NCBI RefSeq assembly: GCF_946222305.1
Contig: NZ_CAMIHZ010000002.1
Coordinates: 1-64,000 of the forward strand
Direction of reading: 5' to 3'
Source: an uncultured Corynebacterium sp.
GTDB taxonomy: Bacteria > Actinomycetota > Actinomycetes > Mycobacteriales > Mycobacteriaceae
DNA length: 64,000 nt
A program made the position numbers and the translations under genes. Shown piece after piece: positions 15,646 to 24,277 of the stretch. A model generated the notes under the pieces. That model saw only the letters and a program-made list of their open reading frames with translations, ran no database searches and was not told the origin of the DNA. Position 1 is the stretch's first letter; each line of letters begins with the position of its first letter.

Positions 15646-17463
15646 ATGACTGTTTCCGGATTGGACCCTGTGGGTCAACAGGGCCGCGTGCTCTTCGTGG
15701 GGGCCGGCCCAGGTAACCCGGAATTGCTGACCGTGCGCGCACGCGATGTCATTGAGCACACCGCCTATGCCTGGGTGGATCCAGCCGTGCTCAACGGCGT
15801 CCAGTCGCTCATCGCCGCCAAAGTACCGGTGCCGCAACACAAGCTAGATGCTGCGGAAAAGGAATGGGAGCAGCGGGTAGCGGAAGCTCGCGAAGCTGGC
15901 GCACGTCGCCGCCCACCCCGCCCCGAACCACCCACGGCCGCAGAAATCGTCTTCGCAGCACCCGGTGTGGATACGAATGCTGAGGCCGGCTCAGGGGATG
16001 TTGTTGGGGATGACGCCGACGAGGTCACCACACAGGGCACCAGCGGGGCAGAGGAATCCGCGGCGATCATGGTCCCGCCTGACCCAGCAATTATCGCTCA
16101 ACAAATGGCAGCATGCGCCAAAGCGGGCAACGATGTGATCCGCCTCGTTGCAGGCAATCCATTGAGCACGCCGGGCGTGCTGCTCGAATTGCAAGAGGTG
16201 GAAAACCTCGGTGTGGAATTCCAAGTCGTACCGGGAATGACTGGATCGGTGGCCGTTCCTGCGTTTACCGGTATCCGCGTAGGACCCGATGTGACCACCG
16301 CCGATGTGCGTGGCGGGGCTGACTGGGATCAGCTCGCCGGTGCGGGTCTGCCCCTGATCCTCACGGCCGCCCCCAGCGACTTGATGGGGATTGCCTCGGA
16401 GCTGAAGTCCCGGAATATCTCCGGCTCTACCCCAGCGACGGTCACCCTGCATGGAACGACCAGGCGTCAGCGTAGCTACGACGTCACGCTGGACACGCTG
16501 AAGTCAATTGCCGCAGCATCCGGACCTGCCGCGAAGGAAGGGGAGTTGCCGGAAGAGCTGATCGTCACCATCGGAAGCGAAGTCGGAAACCGCTCTAAGT
16601 ACTCGTGGTGGGAAAACCGCGCTCTCTACGGCTGGACCGTCCTGGTTCCACGTGCGAAGAACCAAGCAGGCCCAATGAGCGCCCGCCTAGCCTCGCACGG
16701 TGCGATCCCAGTTGAGGTTCCCACGATTTCCGTCGAGCCGCCCCGTTCGCCGGTGCAGATGGAGCGAGCCATCAAGGGCATCGTGGACGGCCACTTCCAC
16801 TGGGTTGTTTTCACCAGCGTTAACGCCGTGAAGGCGACGTGGGAAAAGCTGCAGGAATTCGGGCTCGATGCCCGCGCCCTTGCCGGTGTGCGCGTAGCCG
16901 CAGTCGGTCCGAAGACCGCACAATCTGTTCTGGACTTGGGCATCACGCCCGAGCTATTGCCCAAGGACAACGCCCGCAATGCATCTGGCTTAGTCGATGT
17001 TTTCCCCGCCTACGATCCCGACGTGGACATGGTGAACAAGGTCTTGCTGCCACGGGCCGATATCGCCACGGATGTGCTGGTCGATGGGCTCATTGAACTC
17101 GGCTGGGAAGTTGAGGACGTGGTGGCTTACCGCACGGTGCGCGCCGCCCCTCCCAGCCCAGAGATCCGCGACATGATTAAAACCGGTGGGTTCGACGCAG
17201 TGTGCTTCACCTCCTCCTCGACGGTGAAGAACCTCGTGGGCATCGCCGGTAAACCGCACGCCCGCACCATCATCGCCTGCATCGGGCCGATGGCTGCCCA
17301 AACCGCTCGTGAGCACGGCCTGCGCGTGGACGTCATGCCCGAGGCAGCCGGAGTGCCCGAACTCGTGGATGCACTTGCGGAGCACGTCGCCGATCTACGT
17401 GCGAAGGGCCAGTTGCCACCACCGCGGAAGAGGCGGCGTCGGAGAAAGAAAACCACCAGCTAA
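15646..17463 (+). CDS. hemD: HemD: SUMT-like domain fused to uroporphyrinogen-III synthase
   Basis: This is a 605-residue fusion. Residues 1-320 resemble uroporphyrinogen-III C-methyltransferase: VLFVGAGPGNPELLTVRA starts the fold and VVPGMTGSVAVPAFTGI is recognisable. The SAM-site GGDPF motif is replaced by VAGNPLS, and an acidic, Pro-rich stretch is inserted near 75-150. Residues 340-590 are uroporphyrinogen-III synthase, closing the linear tetrapyrrole, with VFTSVNAVKA, AVGPKTAQ and CFTSSSTVKN. The tail is Lys/Arg-rich. Mycobacterial HemD is also such a fusion. The synthase activity is well supported and the methylase activity doubtful. ATG 15646 is preferred over GTG 15604. Confidence 0.9.
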   Translation: MTVSGLDPVGQQGRVLFVGAGPGNPELLTVRARDVIEHTAYAWVDPAVLNGVQSLIAAKVPVPQHKLDAAEKEWEQRVAEAREAGARRRPPRPEPPTAAEIVFAAPGVDTNAEAGSGDVVGDDADEVTTQGTSGAEESAAIMVPPDPAIIAQQMAACAKAGNDVIRLVAGNPLSTPGVLLELQEVENLGVEFQVVPGMTGSVAVPAFTGIRVGPDVTTADVRGGADWDQLAGAGLPLILTAAPSDLMGIASELKSRNISGSTPATVTLHGTTRRQRSYDVTLDTLKSIAAASGPAAKEGELPEELIVTIGSEVGNRSKYSWWENRALYGWTVLVPRAKNQAGPMSARLASHGAIPVEVPTISVEPPRSPVQMERAIKGIVDGHFHWVVFTSVNAVKATWEKLQEFGLDARALAGVRVAAVGPKTAQSVLDLGITPELLPKDNARNASGLVDVFPAYDPDVDMVNKVLLPRADIATDVLVDGLIELGWEVEDVVAYRTVRAAPPSPEIRDMIKTGGFDAVCFTSSSTVKNLVGIAGKPHARTIIACIGPMAAQTAREHGLRVDVMPEAAGVPELVDALAEHVADLRAKGQLPPPRKRRRRRKKTTS

Positions 17464-17541
17464 GCCAGCACAAACAGACGATCAGTGAGCGATCAGCAAG
17501 CGGCGAACAAACCCCTCGAAAGCACTGTCGCAACCGTGGCG

Positions 17542-17547
17542 TAGCAT
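17542..17547 (+). promoter_or_regulatory. -10 hexamer TAGCAT, leaderless start of hemB
   Basis: TAGCAT ends 7 nt before the ATG at 17555 and there is no Shine-Dalgarno. hemB therefore probably has its own promoter despite lying 91 nt behind hemD. Confidence 0.55.
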
Positions 17548-17554
17548 CGGAACC

Positions 17555-18580
17555 ATGTCTGATGCTCAGAGTGTTTCCCATGCTGTGTCACTGCCCCATC
17601 GACGTCCGCGGCGCCTGCGCACCTCGCCGGTGATGCGCAACCTCACGGCGGAAACGGACCTTAATCCGAACCGCTTCGTGCTGCCCGCGTTCATCGCTGA
17701 TGGCATCGATGAGCCCAAGCCGATTTCTTCGCTGCCGGGGGTAGTTCAGCACACTACTGATTCGCTCCTGCGCGCGGTGGAGGAAGCTGCCGCTGCCGGA
17801 GTGGGATCCATCGACCTGTTCGGAGTGCCACTTGACGAAGATAAGGACTCCACCGGCTCCATCGGGACCCGCGAAAACGGTGTGCTCAACCGTGCCCTAG
17901 CAGCCGTTCGCGAACGTTTCGGTGACGATATCTTGGTCATGGCCGATACCTGCTTGGACGAATTCACGGATCACGGTCACTGCGGCGTACTGGCACCCGA
18001 TTCTCGGGGCGATCTTGTGGTGGATAATGACGCCACGCTCAAGGCCTACGCCGATATGGCCGTGGCCCAAGCCAATGCGGGCGCGCACATCGTAAGCCCC
18101 AGCGGCATGATGGACGGCCAGGTCCGGGTGATCCGAGAGGCGCTGGATGCAGCCGGTCACCAAGACGTAGCGATCATGGCTTACTCCGCGAAATACTCCA
18201 GCGCTTTCTACGGTCCGTTCCGTGAAGCCGTCGGATCCTCCCTCAAGGGTGACCGCCGAACCTACCAGCAGGATTACCGCAACCTGCGCGAATCGATCCT
18301 CGAAACCCAGTTGGATATCGACGAAGGCGCGGACATGGTCATGGTCAAGCCGGGAATGCCGTACCTCGACGTATTGCGCGAAATCGCCAACATGTCCCCA
18401 GTCCCCGTGGCGGCCTATCAAGTCTCGGGCGAATACGCGATGATTTCCGCAGCTGCCGAGCGTGGTTGGATCGACAAGGAACCAGCGATTATCGAAAGCC
18501 TGTACGGCCTACGCCGCGCCGGAGCGGACATCATCTTGTCCTACTGGGCAACCTGGGCTGCCCAGCACTTGGCGTCTTAG
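17555..18580 (+). CDS. hemB: Delta-aminolevulinic acid dehydratase (porphobilinogen synthase)
   Basis: This enzyme condenses two 5-aminolevulinates to porphobilinogen. Both active-site lysines are present, in YSAKYSSAFYGPFREA and in VMVKPGMPYLDVLRE. The metal-binding segment reads DTCLDEFTDHGHCGVL. Compared with the zinc-type triad C-x-C...C of E. coli, the middle Cys is Asp, giving a mixed Cys/Asp site. The allosteric Mg-site region (RNLRESILET) is also present. Length 341 is typical. The start is leaderless. Two membrane-protein genes follow. Confidence 0.96.
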   Translation: MSDAQSVSHAVSLPHRRPRRLRTSPVMRNLTAETDLNPNRFVLPAFIADGIDEPKPISSLPGVVQHTTDSLLRAVEEAAAAGVGSIDLFGVPLDEDKDSTGSIGTRENGVLNRALAAVRERFGDDILVMADTCLDEFTDHGHCGVLAPDSRGDLVVDNDATLKAYADMAVAQANAGAHIVSPSGMMDGQVRVIREALDAAGHQDVAIMAYSAKYSSAFYGPFREAVGSSLKGDRRTYQQDYRNLRESILETQLDIDEGADMVMVKPGMPYLDVLREIANMSPVPVAAYQVSGEYAMISAAAERGWIDKEPAIIESLYGLRRAGADIILSYWATWAAQHLAS

Positions 18581-18617
18581 GCCACACGACGGGTGAACCA
18601 GTAGGCTTAGCAAAGGT

Positions 18618-19415
18618 ATGAACGCAAACAATTTCCCACAAAACCCCAACGTCCAACAGCCACCGCGTCCCAGCAACGACGATATGCCCAAGCCCCCGAA
18701 GGTGGGGCGGCCGGATGGCTTGGCTCCCAACCTCAAAGGGGCCCCGGAAGATGTGCGCTTCGGCGTGTGGGCATGGCTGAGTGTCTGCGCTATGCAGGTG
18801 TTGGATGCCATCGTGTTGTTTGTCGCAAACGTCGTCGACGATCGAGCACTACGGGGGCAGGTCACCCAGCAGCTCAAGGACGATGCCTTTGCAAAGAATG
18901 TCATGGAGCAGCAGAATCTCACCACCGATTCGCTGGTGGGCATGCTCAATTTTTCCATGACCGCCATCAGCCTCATTGCCGCGGGACTGTGCGCCTGGTT
19001 GACATGGCGCGCCGGGCGTGGCGGAAACTACTCCCGCATGTTTCTCAACGTGGGATCGTTCTACCTAGCTATTAGTGCAGTACTCATGCTGTTTTCCCAG
19101 GCGCCCGAAACGCTGCCGCTGGGATTCGTCATCATCTCGGGAATTCTGACCATCCTCTCAGGAGTGGTCGCTATCTTGGGCGTGTACTTCTTCTCTCGCC
19201 CGGGCAACGGCGAGTGGTTGGGTTGGCCGACTCCGGAGGAACTGCGTCAGTACTCCGAAGCGTTGGAGAAGAAGCAGCGCGAGGAAAAGAAGAAGCGCGA
19301 CGAGAAGAAGAAACAGGACGAAGCCCGTAAGAAAGCCCAAGAAGCTAAAGCTGGGAAAACGAAGGCTGAGCAGAACACGCAAAACACGCCGAACCCCCAC
19401 GAACCAAGAAGGTAG
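18618..19415 (+). CDS. Four-helix membrane protein with charged C-terminal tail
   Basis: This 265-residue protein of unknown function begins with a Pro/Asn-rich cytoplasmic segment (1-50). Four hydrophobic segments follow at about 53-75, 110-132, 142-162 and 170-195. It ends in a long Lys/Glu helix (EEKKKRDEKKKQDEARKK) likely to form a coiled coil. The conserved place behind hemB (compare Rv0513) is the only functional hint. AAAGG lies just before the ATG. It is followed after 9 nt by another membrane gene and is probably cotranscribed with it. Confidence 0.75.
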   Translation: MNANNFPQNPNVQQPPRPSNDDMPKPPKVGRPDGLAPNLKGAPEDVRFGVWAWLSVCAMQVLDAIVLFVANVVDDRALRGQVTQQLKDDAFAKNVMEQQNLTTDSLVGMLNFSMTAISLIAAGLCAWLTWRAGRGGNYSRMFLNVGSFYLAISAVLMLFSQAPETLPLGFVIISGILTILSGVVAILGVYFFSRPGNGEWLGWPTPEELRQYSEALEKKQREEKKKRDEKKKQDEARKKAQEAKAGKTKAEQNTQNTPNPHEPRR

Positions 19416-19424
19416 GTCTGCGTC

Positions 19425-19967
19425 ATGCCAAGCATGTTCCCCACCATGGCCAGCTCCAGCGACGACCGCAACCGTCGCGTAGAGGCTTGGAAACCGGGCG
19501 ACCCCACCCCCCGCACCACCATCGTGGCCTTCGCACTGCTTCTCACCACGGGTGTGCTCATGATCGTGGCGGGGTTCTTCCAGCTCATTGCGAAATGGGA
19601 CGGCCCTATTGGCTCACCGGAGGAAGCGGAAAGGGTGAACTTCCTGATCCGCAATGTCCGCATTCTCGGTGGCATCACCGCGGTCTGCGGATTGGGCATT
19701 GCACTACTGGCGCCCAAGGTGCGCGACGGCTACCGTCGCTCTCGCCGAGGAGTGACGTTCATCGCCGCCGTAGGCATGTTCTTCATGCTCGCGGGCTGGG
19801 TGTTCCACTTCACCGGCTTCGGCAACGCACTGTTGGCCTTGCTGCTAGCTATCGCGCTGCTACTGGCCTACCGTCCGTCTGCTGATCCTTATTTCGACGC
19901 CGGGCACCGCTTGGAAACTCCCGCCGAGGGCGACGGAACTCTGCCCGGCGACGAGCTCCGAGGCTAA
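19425..19967 (+). CDS. Hypothetical membrane protein
   Basis: This 180-residue protein has four hydrophobic helices (about 28-52, 72-92, 104-122 and 126-146) and short hydrophilic ends. No catalytic motif is visible. It lies 9 nt behind the preceding membrane gene and upstream of the P-type ATPase-like gene in the hem region. The function is unknown; cotranscription suggests the two small membrane proteins act together. Confidence 0.7.
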   Translation: MPSMFPTMASSSDDRNRRVEAWKPGDPTPRTTIVAFALLLTTGVLMIVAGFFQLIAKWDGPIGSPEEAERVNFLIRNVRILGGITAVCGLGIALLAPKVRDGYRRSRRGVTFIAAVGMFFMLAGWVFHFTGFGNALLALLLAIALLLAYRPSADPYFDAGHRLETPAEGDGTLPGDELRG

Positions 19968-20110
19968 TCCACCCGCGGTGCCCGCATTTCAGGCGATGTA
20001 AGCTGGGAGAATTGCTATGGGCTAAAGCAAAAAGCGCGGATGCTCGGTTATTCGGGACAGAGACTAGACTGACGTTTTAGTTTCGTAGCCTGCGGTAGAG
20101 GGCTCGCAGT

Positions 20111-20152
20111 GTGCAGTGTGGAGTTAGCACTGTGCAGTGTGGGAGTTGCACT
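20111..20152 (+). repeat. Imperfect 21-bp direct repeat upstream of the ATPase-like gene
   Basis: gtgcagtgtggagttagcact at 20111 is repeated as gtgcagtgtgggagttgcact at 20132-20152, in the leader of the gene starting at 20201. It could be a paired protein-binding site or a simple duplication. Confidence 0.75.
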
Positions 20153-20200
20153 GCCCTTCAAGAATCCGGCAACAATCAGGAAGGATTGCGGTCACACGCT

Positions 20201-22789
20201 ATGGCGGTCAACAGCCCCAACGATGTATTGGGCCAAACCAGCTTTGCGTTCAAGCTCGACGAAGTGGATTCCGCAACCCACGCCACACAGCTAGAGCGCG
20301 AACTCAACCGCATGGACGATGTCGATGCGGTCGTGGTGTACTCCACCCGCACTGTGTGGCTATCCGCCGGACCGCAGGTCAATCCGCAAGACATCGAAGC
20401 GACGATCAACGCGTGTGGAATCAAAGCCCGCCAAACGGAGCGGTCACTGCGCCGACGTTCCGCACAGTCCACGGTCGCGCATACGCGGCGTCATATCCGA
20501 AGAAGCGTCCACGCAGCGCAACGCGCCTGGCTGGCCGAGCACCGCAAGCGCAATGATGCCCACGAAGCCCGCCACGACCGCTCGGAATTGGATACCACCG
20601 AGGGGCTGCACACGGCACGCGACCTCATTACCCGCGCGCGGTTGGCTATCGCGGTGCTGTTCGGCTTGCCGGTCGTGTTCCTACAGCTGTTCCCTGGACT
20701 GCAATTCGATTATTGGCAGTGGGTGTGCCTCGGTTTGGCAGCGCCAGTGATGTCCTGGTGCGCGTGGCCATTCCACCGCGCGGTGCTGGGCGGGATGCGT
20801 CGCAAGCTATCGGCTTTGGATGGGGCCAGTTCGCTGGCCATATTAGTCGCCTTCTTCTACTCGGCGCTGATGGTGTTTTTCACCGATGTCGGCGATCCGG
20901 CGTGGCGTAGCCGCCAGATCTTGCTGGCCGGTAGTTGGTCGGATCCAAACGTCAACGGCTCACTGTTTCTGGATGTTTCTTGCGGCGTGACCATTCTTCT
21001 TTTGTTTGGACGCCTACTTTCCCGACGTACGCATTTGCGCAGTAAAACGATACTCAGCGTGCTTAGTCTGCCCGCGATCGATGAACTCACGGTGGTCCGC
21101 AAGAACCGCCAGGGTAAGACGTATCGCAAACAGATCAGCTCCACGGAGATCCGTACCGGCGATGACATGATCATGCCCGAGGGTGCGGTATTCCCGAGTG
21201 ACTGCGAAGTGATCAGTGGCAAATCTGTCGTTGACCTCGGACCGGTGGGCGGGTTGCACCGCACCGTTAAGGTCTCCGTGGGTGAGAAGGTGTACGCCGG
21301 TGGGCGCAACTTGGGCAATGAGCTGAAGATCCGTGCAATCAACACTGGTTCGCAAACGCGACTGGCCGCCATGCAGCGCTGGGTGGTTTCCGCTGTGCGC
21401 GATGAAAACCGTATTGCGCACCTGACTAACCGCACCGCCAGTCTGTTGGTGCCATGGACGGTGGGGATTGCCACGATCAACTTCTTCATATGGTGGGGTT
21501 TCGTGGGTTCCTGGGATGCGGCTATGGCCACCTCGCTCTCCGCGCTGGCGTGTGTCGCGCCGGTGGCGCTGGCACTATCCGCTCCACTGGCTCTGCGCTT
21601 GGGGCTGTGGCGATCGGCCACGCAAGGAACGCTATTGCGTGATACCAGCACCTTGCATCGTCTCGCCGAGGTTGATTCCATCATTTTCAACCGGGTCGGC
21701 ACGTTGACGACTGGCCCTATGAAAGTGAAGTCGGTGACAGCAGCCGACGGCCAGAACCCAGAGTTGCTGCTGCGCGTGGCGGCGTCGCTATCCATGGAAT
21801 CGGAACACGCACTATCCCAAGCTATCGTGCGAGCTGACCGCGAAGCCCGAGATGCCAATAGTGGAGAAAGCTCGGTGCCACAGTGGCTGGATACCGGCGA
21901 CGTGAAAATCACGGATGACGGCACGTTCATTGGCACCGTGGCGATCCCCGTGGATGGGGATGTCCGGCACATCGAGGCGCGCTTGTGGAGGCCACGAGAT
22001 GTGGGGCAGGTGCACGATCCAAAGCTGGCGCATGCGTTGGTGTGCGGTGGATCCCCGGTGGTGCTGTCGTGGCGGGGGCGCGATCGTGGTGTGATCAACT
22101 TGGTCGACGATTTTAAAAACGATGCCGCCGAGGCCATCGATCAGCTGGAGGGGATGGATTTGGAGACGTTCATGCTCTCCAGAGACCCATACCCAGTGGC
22201 GCGACGGATTGCCGACTCGATGCGGATTTCCACGGTGCTGGCAGGCATCGCGCCGAATCGTAAAGAAGCTACGGTGCGCGGCGTGCATGCTCAAGGGGCG
22301 CGTGTGGCGATGGTTGGCGATAACGATATCCGCGGCGCACTGCGCGTGGCGGATGTGGGCATACTCATGGGGGCTGCCGATCAGATCGACCAAGCTTCGG
22401 GCGTGGCTGACGTCGTGATGCTGCGCGATGACGTGATGGCGATTCCAGAAACCGTGAACTTCGCCCGGCACGTCCGCCGCACCGTTGACTGGAATGTGTG
22501 GTTGAGCTGGGGTTATAACGGCATTGCTGTGTTGTTGGCGCTGGTGGGGTTGCTAAACCCGATGCTCGCTACGGTATTGATGCTGCTGAGTTCCACGCTG
22601 ATTGAGTTCCGTAGCGCGCGGATCTTGGATCGCAGTTATGCGAAGATTTCGCTGAGCCAAACCCACCGCTGGGAAGGCTGGTGGGCGCGGCTGCAATTGG
22701 CGCGCGAGCACCGGCGCCGGGAGGAATTGCGGGCTACCGCCATCGACATGGCTCGAGAGGATGCTCTGGAGGAAGCGCGAGAGCGCTAG
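20201..22789 (+). CDS. P1B-type ATPase homologue lacking catalytic motifs
   Basis: This 862-residue protein has the full layout of a heavy-metal P-type ATPase. The order is an HMA-like N-terminal domain without CxxC, membrane helices (including LSALDGASSLAILVAFFYS), an actuator domain, a pump-like helix pair, phosphorylation and nucleotide domains, and a C-terminal helix pair (SWGYNGIAVLLAL, MLLSSTLIEFRSARIL). The motifs have changed: DKTGTLT is NRVGTLT, so the phosphorylated Asp is Asn. TGES is absent, CPC is CVAPVAL, SEHP is SEHA, TGD is SRD and GDGxND is GDNDI. The frame is open throughout, so it is not a decaying gene. It is probably a non-pumping P-ATPase fold with a scaffold, sensor or regulator role in the heme locus. 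hemL follows after 51 nt. ATG 20201 is chosen; GTG 20111 is possible. Confidence 0.85.
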   Translation: MAVNSPNDVLGQTSFAFKLDEVDSATHATQLERELNRMDDVDAVVVYSTRTVWLSAGPQVNPQDIEATINACGIKARQTERSLRRRSAQSTVAHTRRHIRRSVHAAQRAWLAEHRKRNDAHEARHDRSELDTTEGLHTARDLITRARLAIAVLFGLPVVFLQLFPGLQFDYWQWVCLGLAAPVMSWCAWPFHRAVLGGMRRKLSALDGASSLAILVAFFYSALMVFFTDVGDPAWRSRQILLAGSWSDPNVNGSLFLDVSCGVTILLLFGRLLSRRTHLRSKTILSVLSLPAIDELTVVRKNRQGKTYRKQISSTEIRTGDDMIMPEGAVFPSDCEVISGKSVVDLGPVGGLHRTVKVSVGEKVYAGGRNLGNELKIRAINTGSQTRLAAMQRWVVSAVRDENRIAHLTNRTASLLVPWTVGIATINFFIWWGFVGSWDAAMATSLSALACVAPVALALSAPLALRLGLWRSATQGTLLRDTSTLHRLAEVDSIIFNRVGTLTTGPMKVKSVTAADGQNPELLLRVAASLSMESEHALSQAIVRADREARDANSGESSVPQWLDTGDVKITDDGTFIGTVAIPVDGDVRHIEARLWRPRDVGQVHDPKLAHALVCGGSPVVLSWRGRDRGVINLVDDFKNDAAEAIDQLEGMDLETFMLSRDPYPVARRIADSMRISTVLAGIAPNRKEATVRGVHAQGARVAMVGDNDIRGALRVADVGILMGAADQIDQASGVADVVMLRDDVMAIPETVNFARHVRRTVDWNVWLSWGYNGIAVLLALVGLLNPMLATVLMLLSSTLIEFRSARILDRSYAKISLSQTHRWEGWWARLQLAREHRRREELRATAIDMAREDALEEARER

Positions 22790-22840
22790 GCTGGGTGGAG
22801 AAGAAAGACCGTCGGATAATTCGAAGGAGCACATCCCAAC

Positions 22841-24160
22841 GTGTCCACCCCTGCCGCACATTTGGATTTCACCACCAGCGCAGCTTCCATGGAACGCGCC
22901 CGCAAGTTCATCCCGGGCGGGGTGAACTCCCCGGTGCGTGCATTCGGTTCCGTCGGTGGAACCGCCCCATTCATCACCAATGCCGAGGGTTCTCACCTGC
23001 ACGATGAAGATGGCAACACCTATGTGGATTTGATTTGCTCTTGGGGGCCGATGATTCACGGTCACGCCCACCCGGAGATCGTGGAGGCGGTCTCTGCCGC
23101 AGCTGTCAAGGGCCTGTCTTTCGGTGCACCCACCAGTATGGAAGTGGATCTGGTAGAGGAAATCGTCCGCCGCACGAGCGCGCAGAAGGTACGCCTCGTG
23201 AACTCTGGTACTGAGGCGACCATGTCGGCTACACGTTTGGCGCGTGGTTTTACTGGACGCGACAAGATCATCAAGTTTGAGGGCTGCTACCACGGACATG
23301 TCGATTCTTTGCTGGTCGCAGCCGGATCTGGTGTGGCTACCTTCGGCCTGCCGGATTCCCCAGGCATCACTAAGGCCGCGGCTGGGGACACGATCGTGGT
23401 TCCCTATCGTGACCTCGAGGCCGTGAAGAAGGTTTTCGCGGATAACGAGGGTGAAATCGCCGCCGTCATCGTGGAGGCAGCTGCCGGAAACATGGGCACA
23501 GTCAACCCCGGAGAATTCAACGCTCAACTCAAGGAAATCTGCCACGCCAACGGCGCTTTGCTGATCCTCGACGAAGTCATGACCGGTTTTCGGGTAACCG
23601 AGCAGGGTTGGTACGGCAAGGACCAAGTCGCAGGCGACCTCACGACGTTCGGCAAGGTTGTCTCCGGTGGATTGCCCGCAGCTGCATTCGGTGGCCGGGC
23701 GGACATCATGGATCACCTCGCCCCAGTCGGGCCGGTGTACCAAGCCGGTACTCTTTCCGGTAACCCCGTTGCGGTGGCCTCCGGCCTACGTTCACTCCAA
23801 TTGGCCGATGCCGACGTCTACCGACAACTCGATTCCAACGCGGATCGAGTAACACAGATTATTTCGGATGCGTTGCAGGCAGAATCAGTCGCTCACCACG
23901 TCCAACGCGCTGGAAGCATGTTCAGCTTCCGTTTCGCTGAGGGTGAGGGAATGAACTTTGAGCAGATGCAGGCGGCAGAAACCTTCCGCTACGCACCGTT
24001 CTTCCACGCACTGTTGGATGGCGGTGTCTTCGCCCCACCGAGCGTGTTCGAAACATGGTTTGTATCCACCGCGTTGACCGACGATGACTTCGAGCGCATC
24101 GAGAAGGCGGCCCCCGCAGCGGCCAAAGCCGCGGCCGCAGCTAAAGCGCCGCGGACGTAG
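22841..24160 (+). CDS. hemL: Glutamate-1-semialdehyde 2,1-aminomutase
   Basis: This PLP enzyme converts glutamate-1-semialdehyde, the HemA product, to 5-aminolevulinate. The PLP lysine is in TTFGKVVSGGLPAAAFGGR. Other signatures are IPGGVNSPVRAF, LVNSGTEATMSATRLARG, FEGCYHGHVDSLL and LILDEVMTGFRV. The length of 439 is typical, with an Ala/Lys-rich tail. A GTG start with AAGGAG about 12 nt upstream is used. In corynebacteria such as C. glutamicum I expect hemE and hemY just before it; here the ATPase-like gene abuts instead. Confidence 0.97.
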   Translation: MSTPAAHLDFTTSAASMERARKFIPGGVNSPVRAFGSVGGTAPFITNAEGSHLHDEDGNTYVDLICSWGPMIHGHAHPEIVEAVSAAAVKGLSFGAPTSMEVDLVEEIVRRTSAQKVRLVNSGTEATMSATRLARGFTGRDKIIKFEGCYHGHVDSLLVAAGSGVATFGLPDSPGITKAAAGDTIVVPYRDLEAVKKVFADNEGEIAAVIVEAAAGNMGTVNPGEFNAQLKEICHANGALLILDEVMTGFRVTEQGWYGKDQVAGDLTTFGKVVSGGLPAAAFGGRADIMDHLAPVGPVYQAGTLSGNPVAVASGLRSLQLADADVYRQLDSNADRVTQIISDALQAESVAHHVQRAGSMFSFRFAEGEGMNFEQMQAAETFRYAPFFHALLDGGVFAPPSVFETWFVSTALTDDDFERIEKAAPAAAKAAAAAKAPRT

Positions 24161-24263
24161 ACTTCCTGCCAGGGTTGAGGAGGCTGGCTCCCGCCCAGCA
24201 GATTGGCAGGAAAACCCAAGGTCTCGGCAATAATCCCGCTTAGGAGACTGGGCTGAAGAGCGC

Positions 24264-24269
24264 TAGACT
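24264..24269 (+). promoter_or_regulatory. -10 hexamer TAGACT, leaderless start of the cytochrome c maturation operon
   Basis: TAGACT ends 8 nt before the ATG at 24278 with no Shine-Dalgarno between. It would drive the mutase-thioredoxin-ccdA-resB-ccsB unit. Confidence 0.55.
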
Positions 24270-24277
24270 AAAACACC

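Noticed and set aside
20857..22137. 426-codon minus-strand frame opposite the ATPase-like gene
   Set aside because: Antisense shadow; the plus-strand frame shows clear P-type ATPase architecture.
24163..24212. Hairpin after hemL (TTCCTGCCA/TGGCAGGAA) as terminator
   Set aside because: No T-run follows on the plus strand; the A-run would only terminate leftward transcription, and no leftward gene is present.
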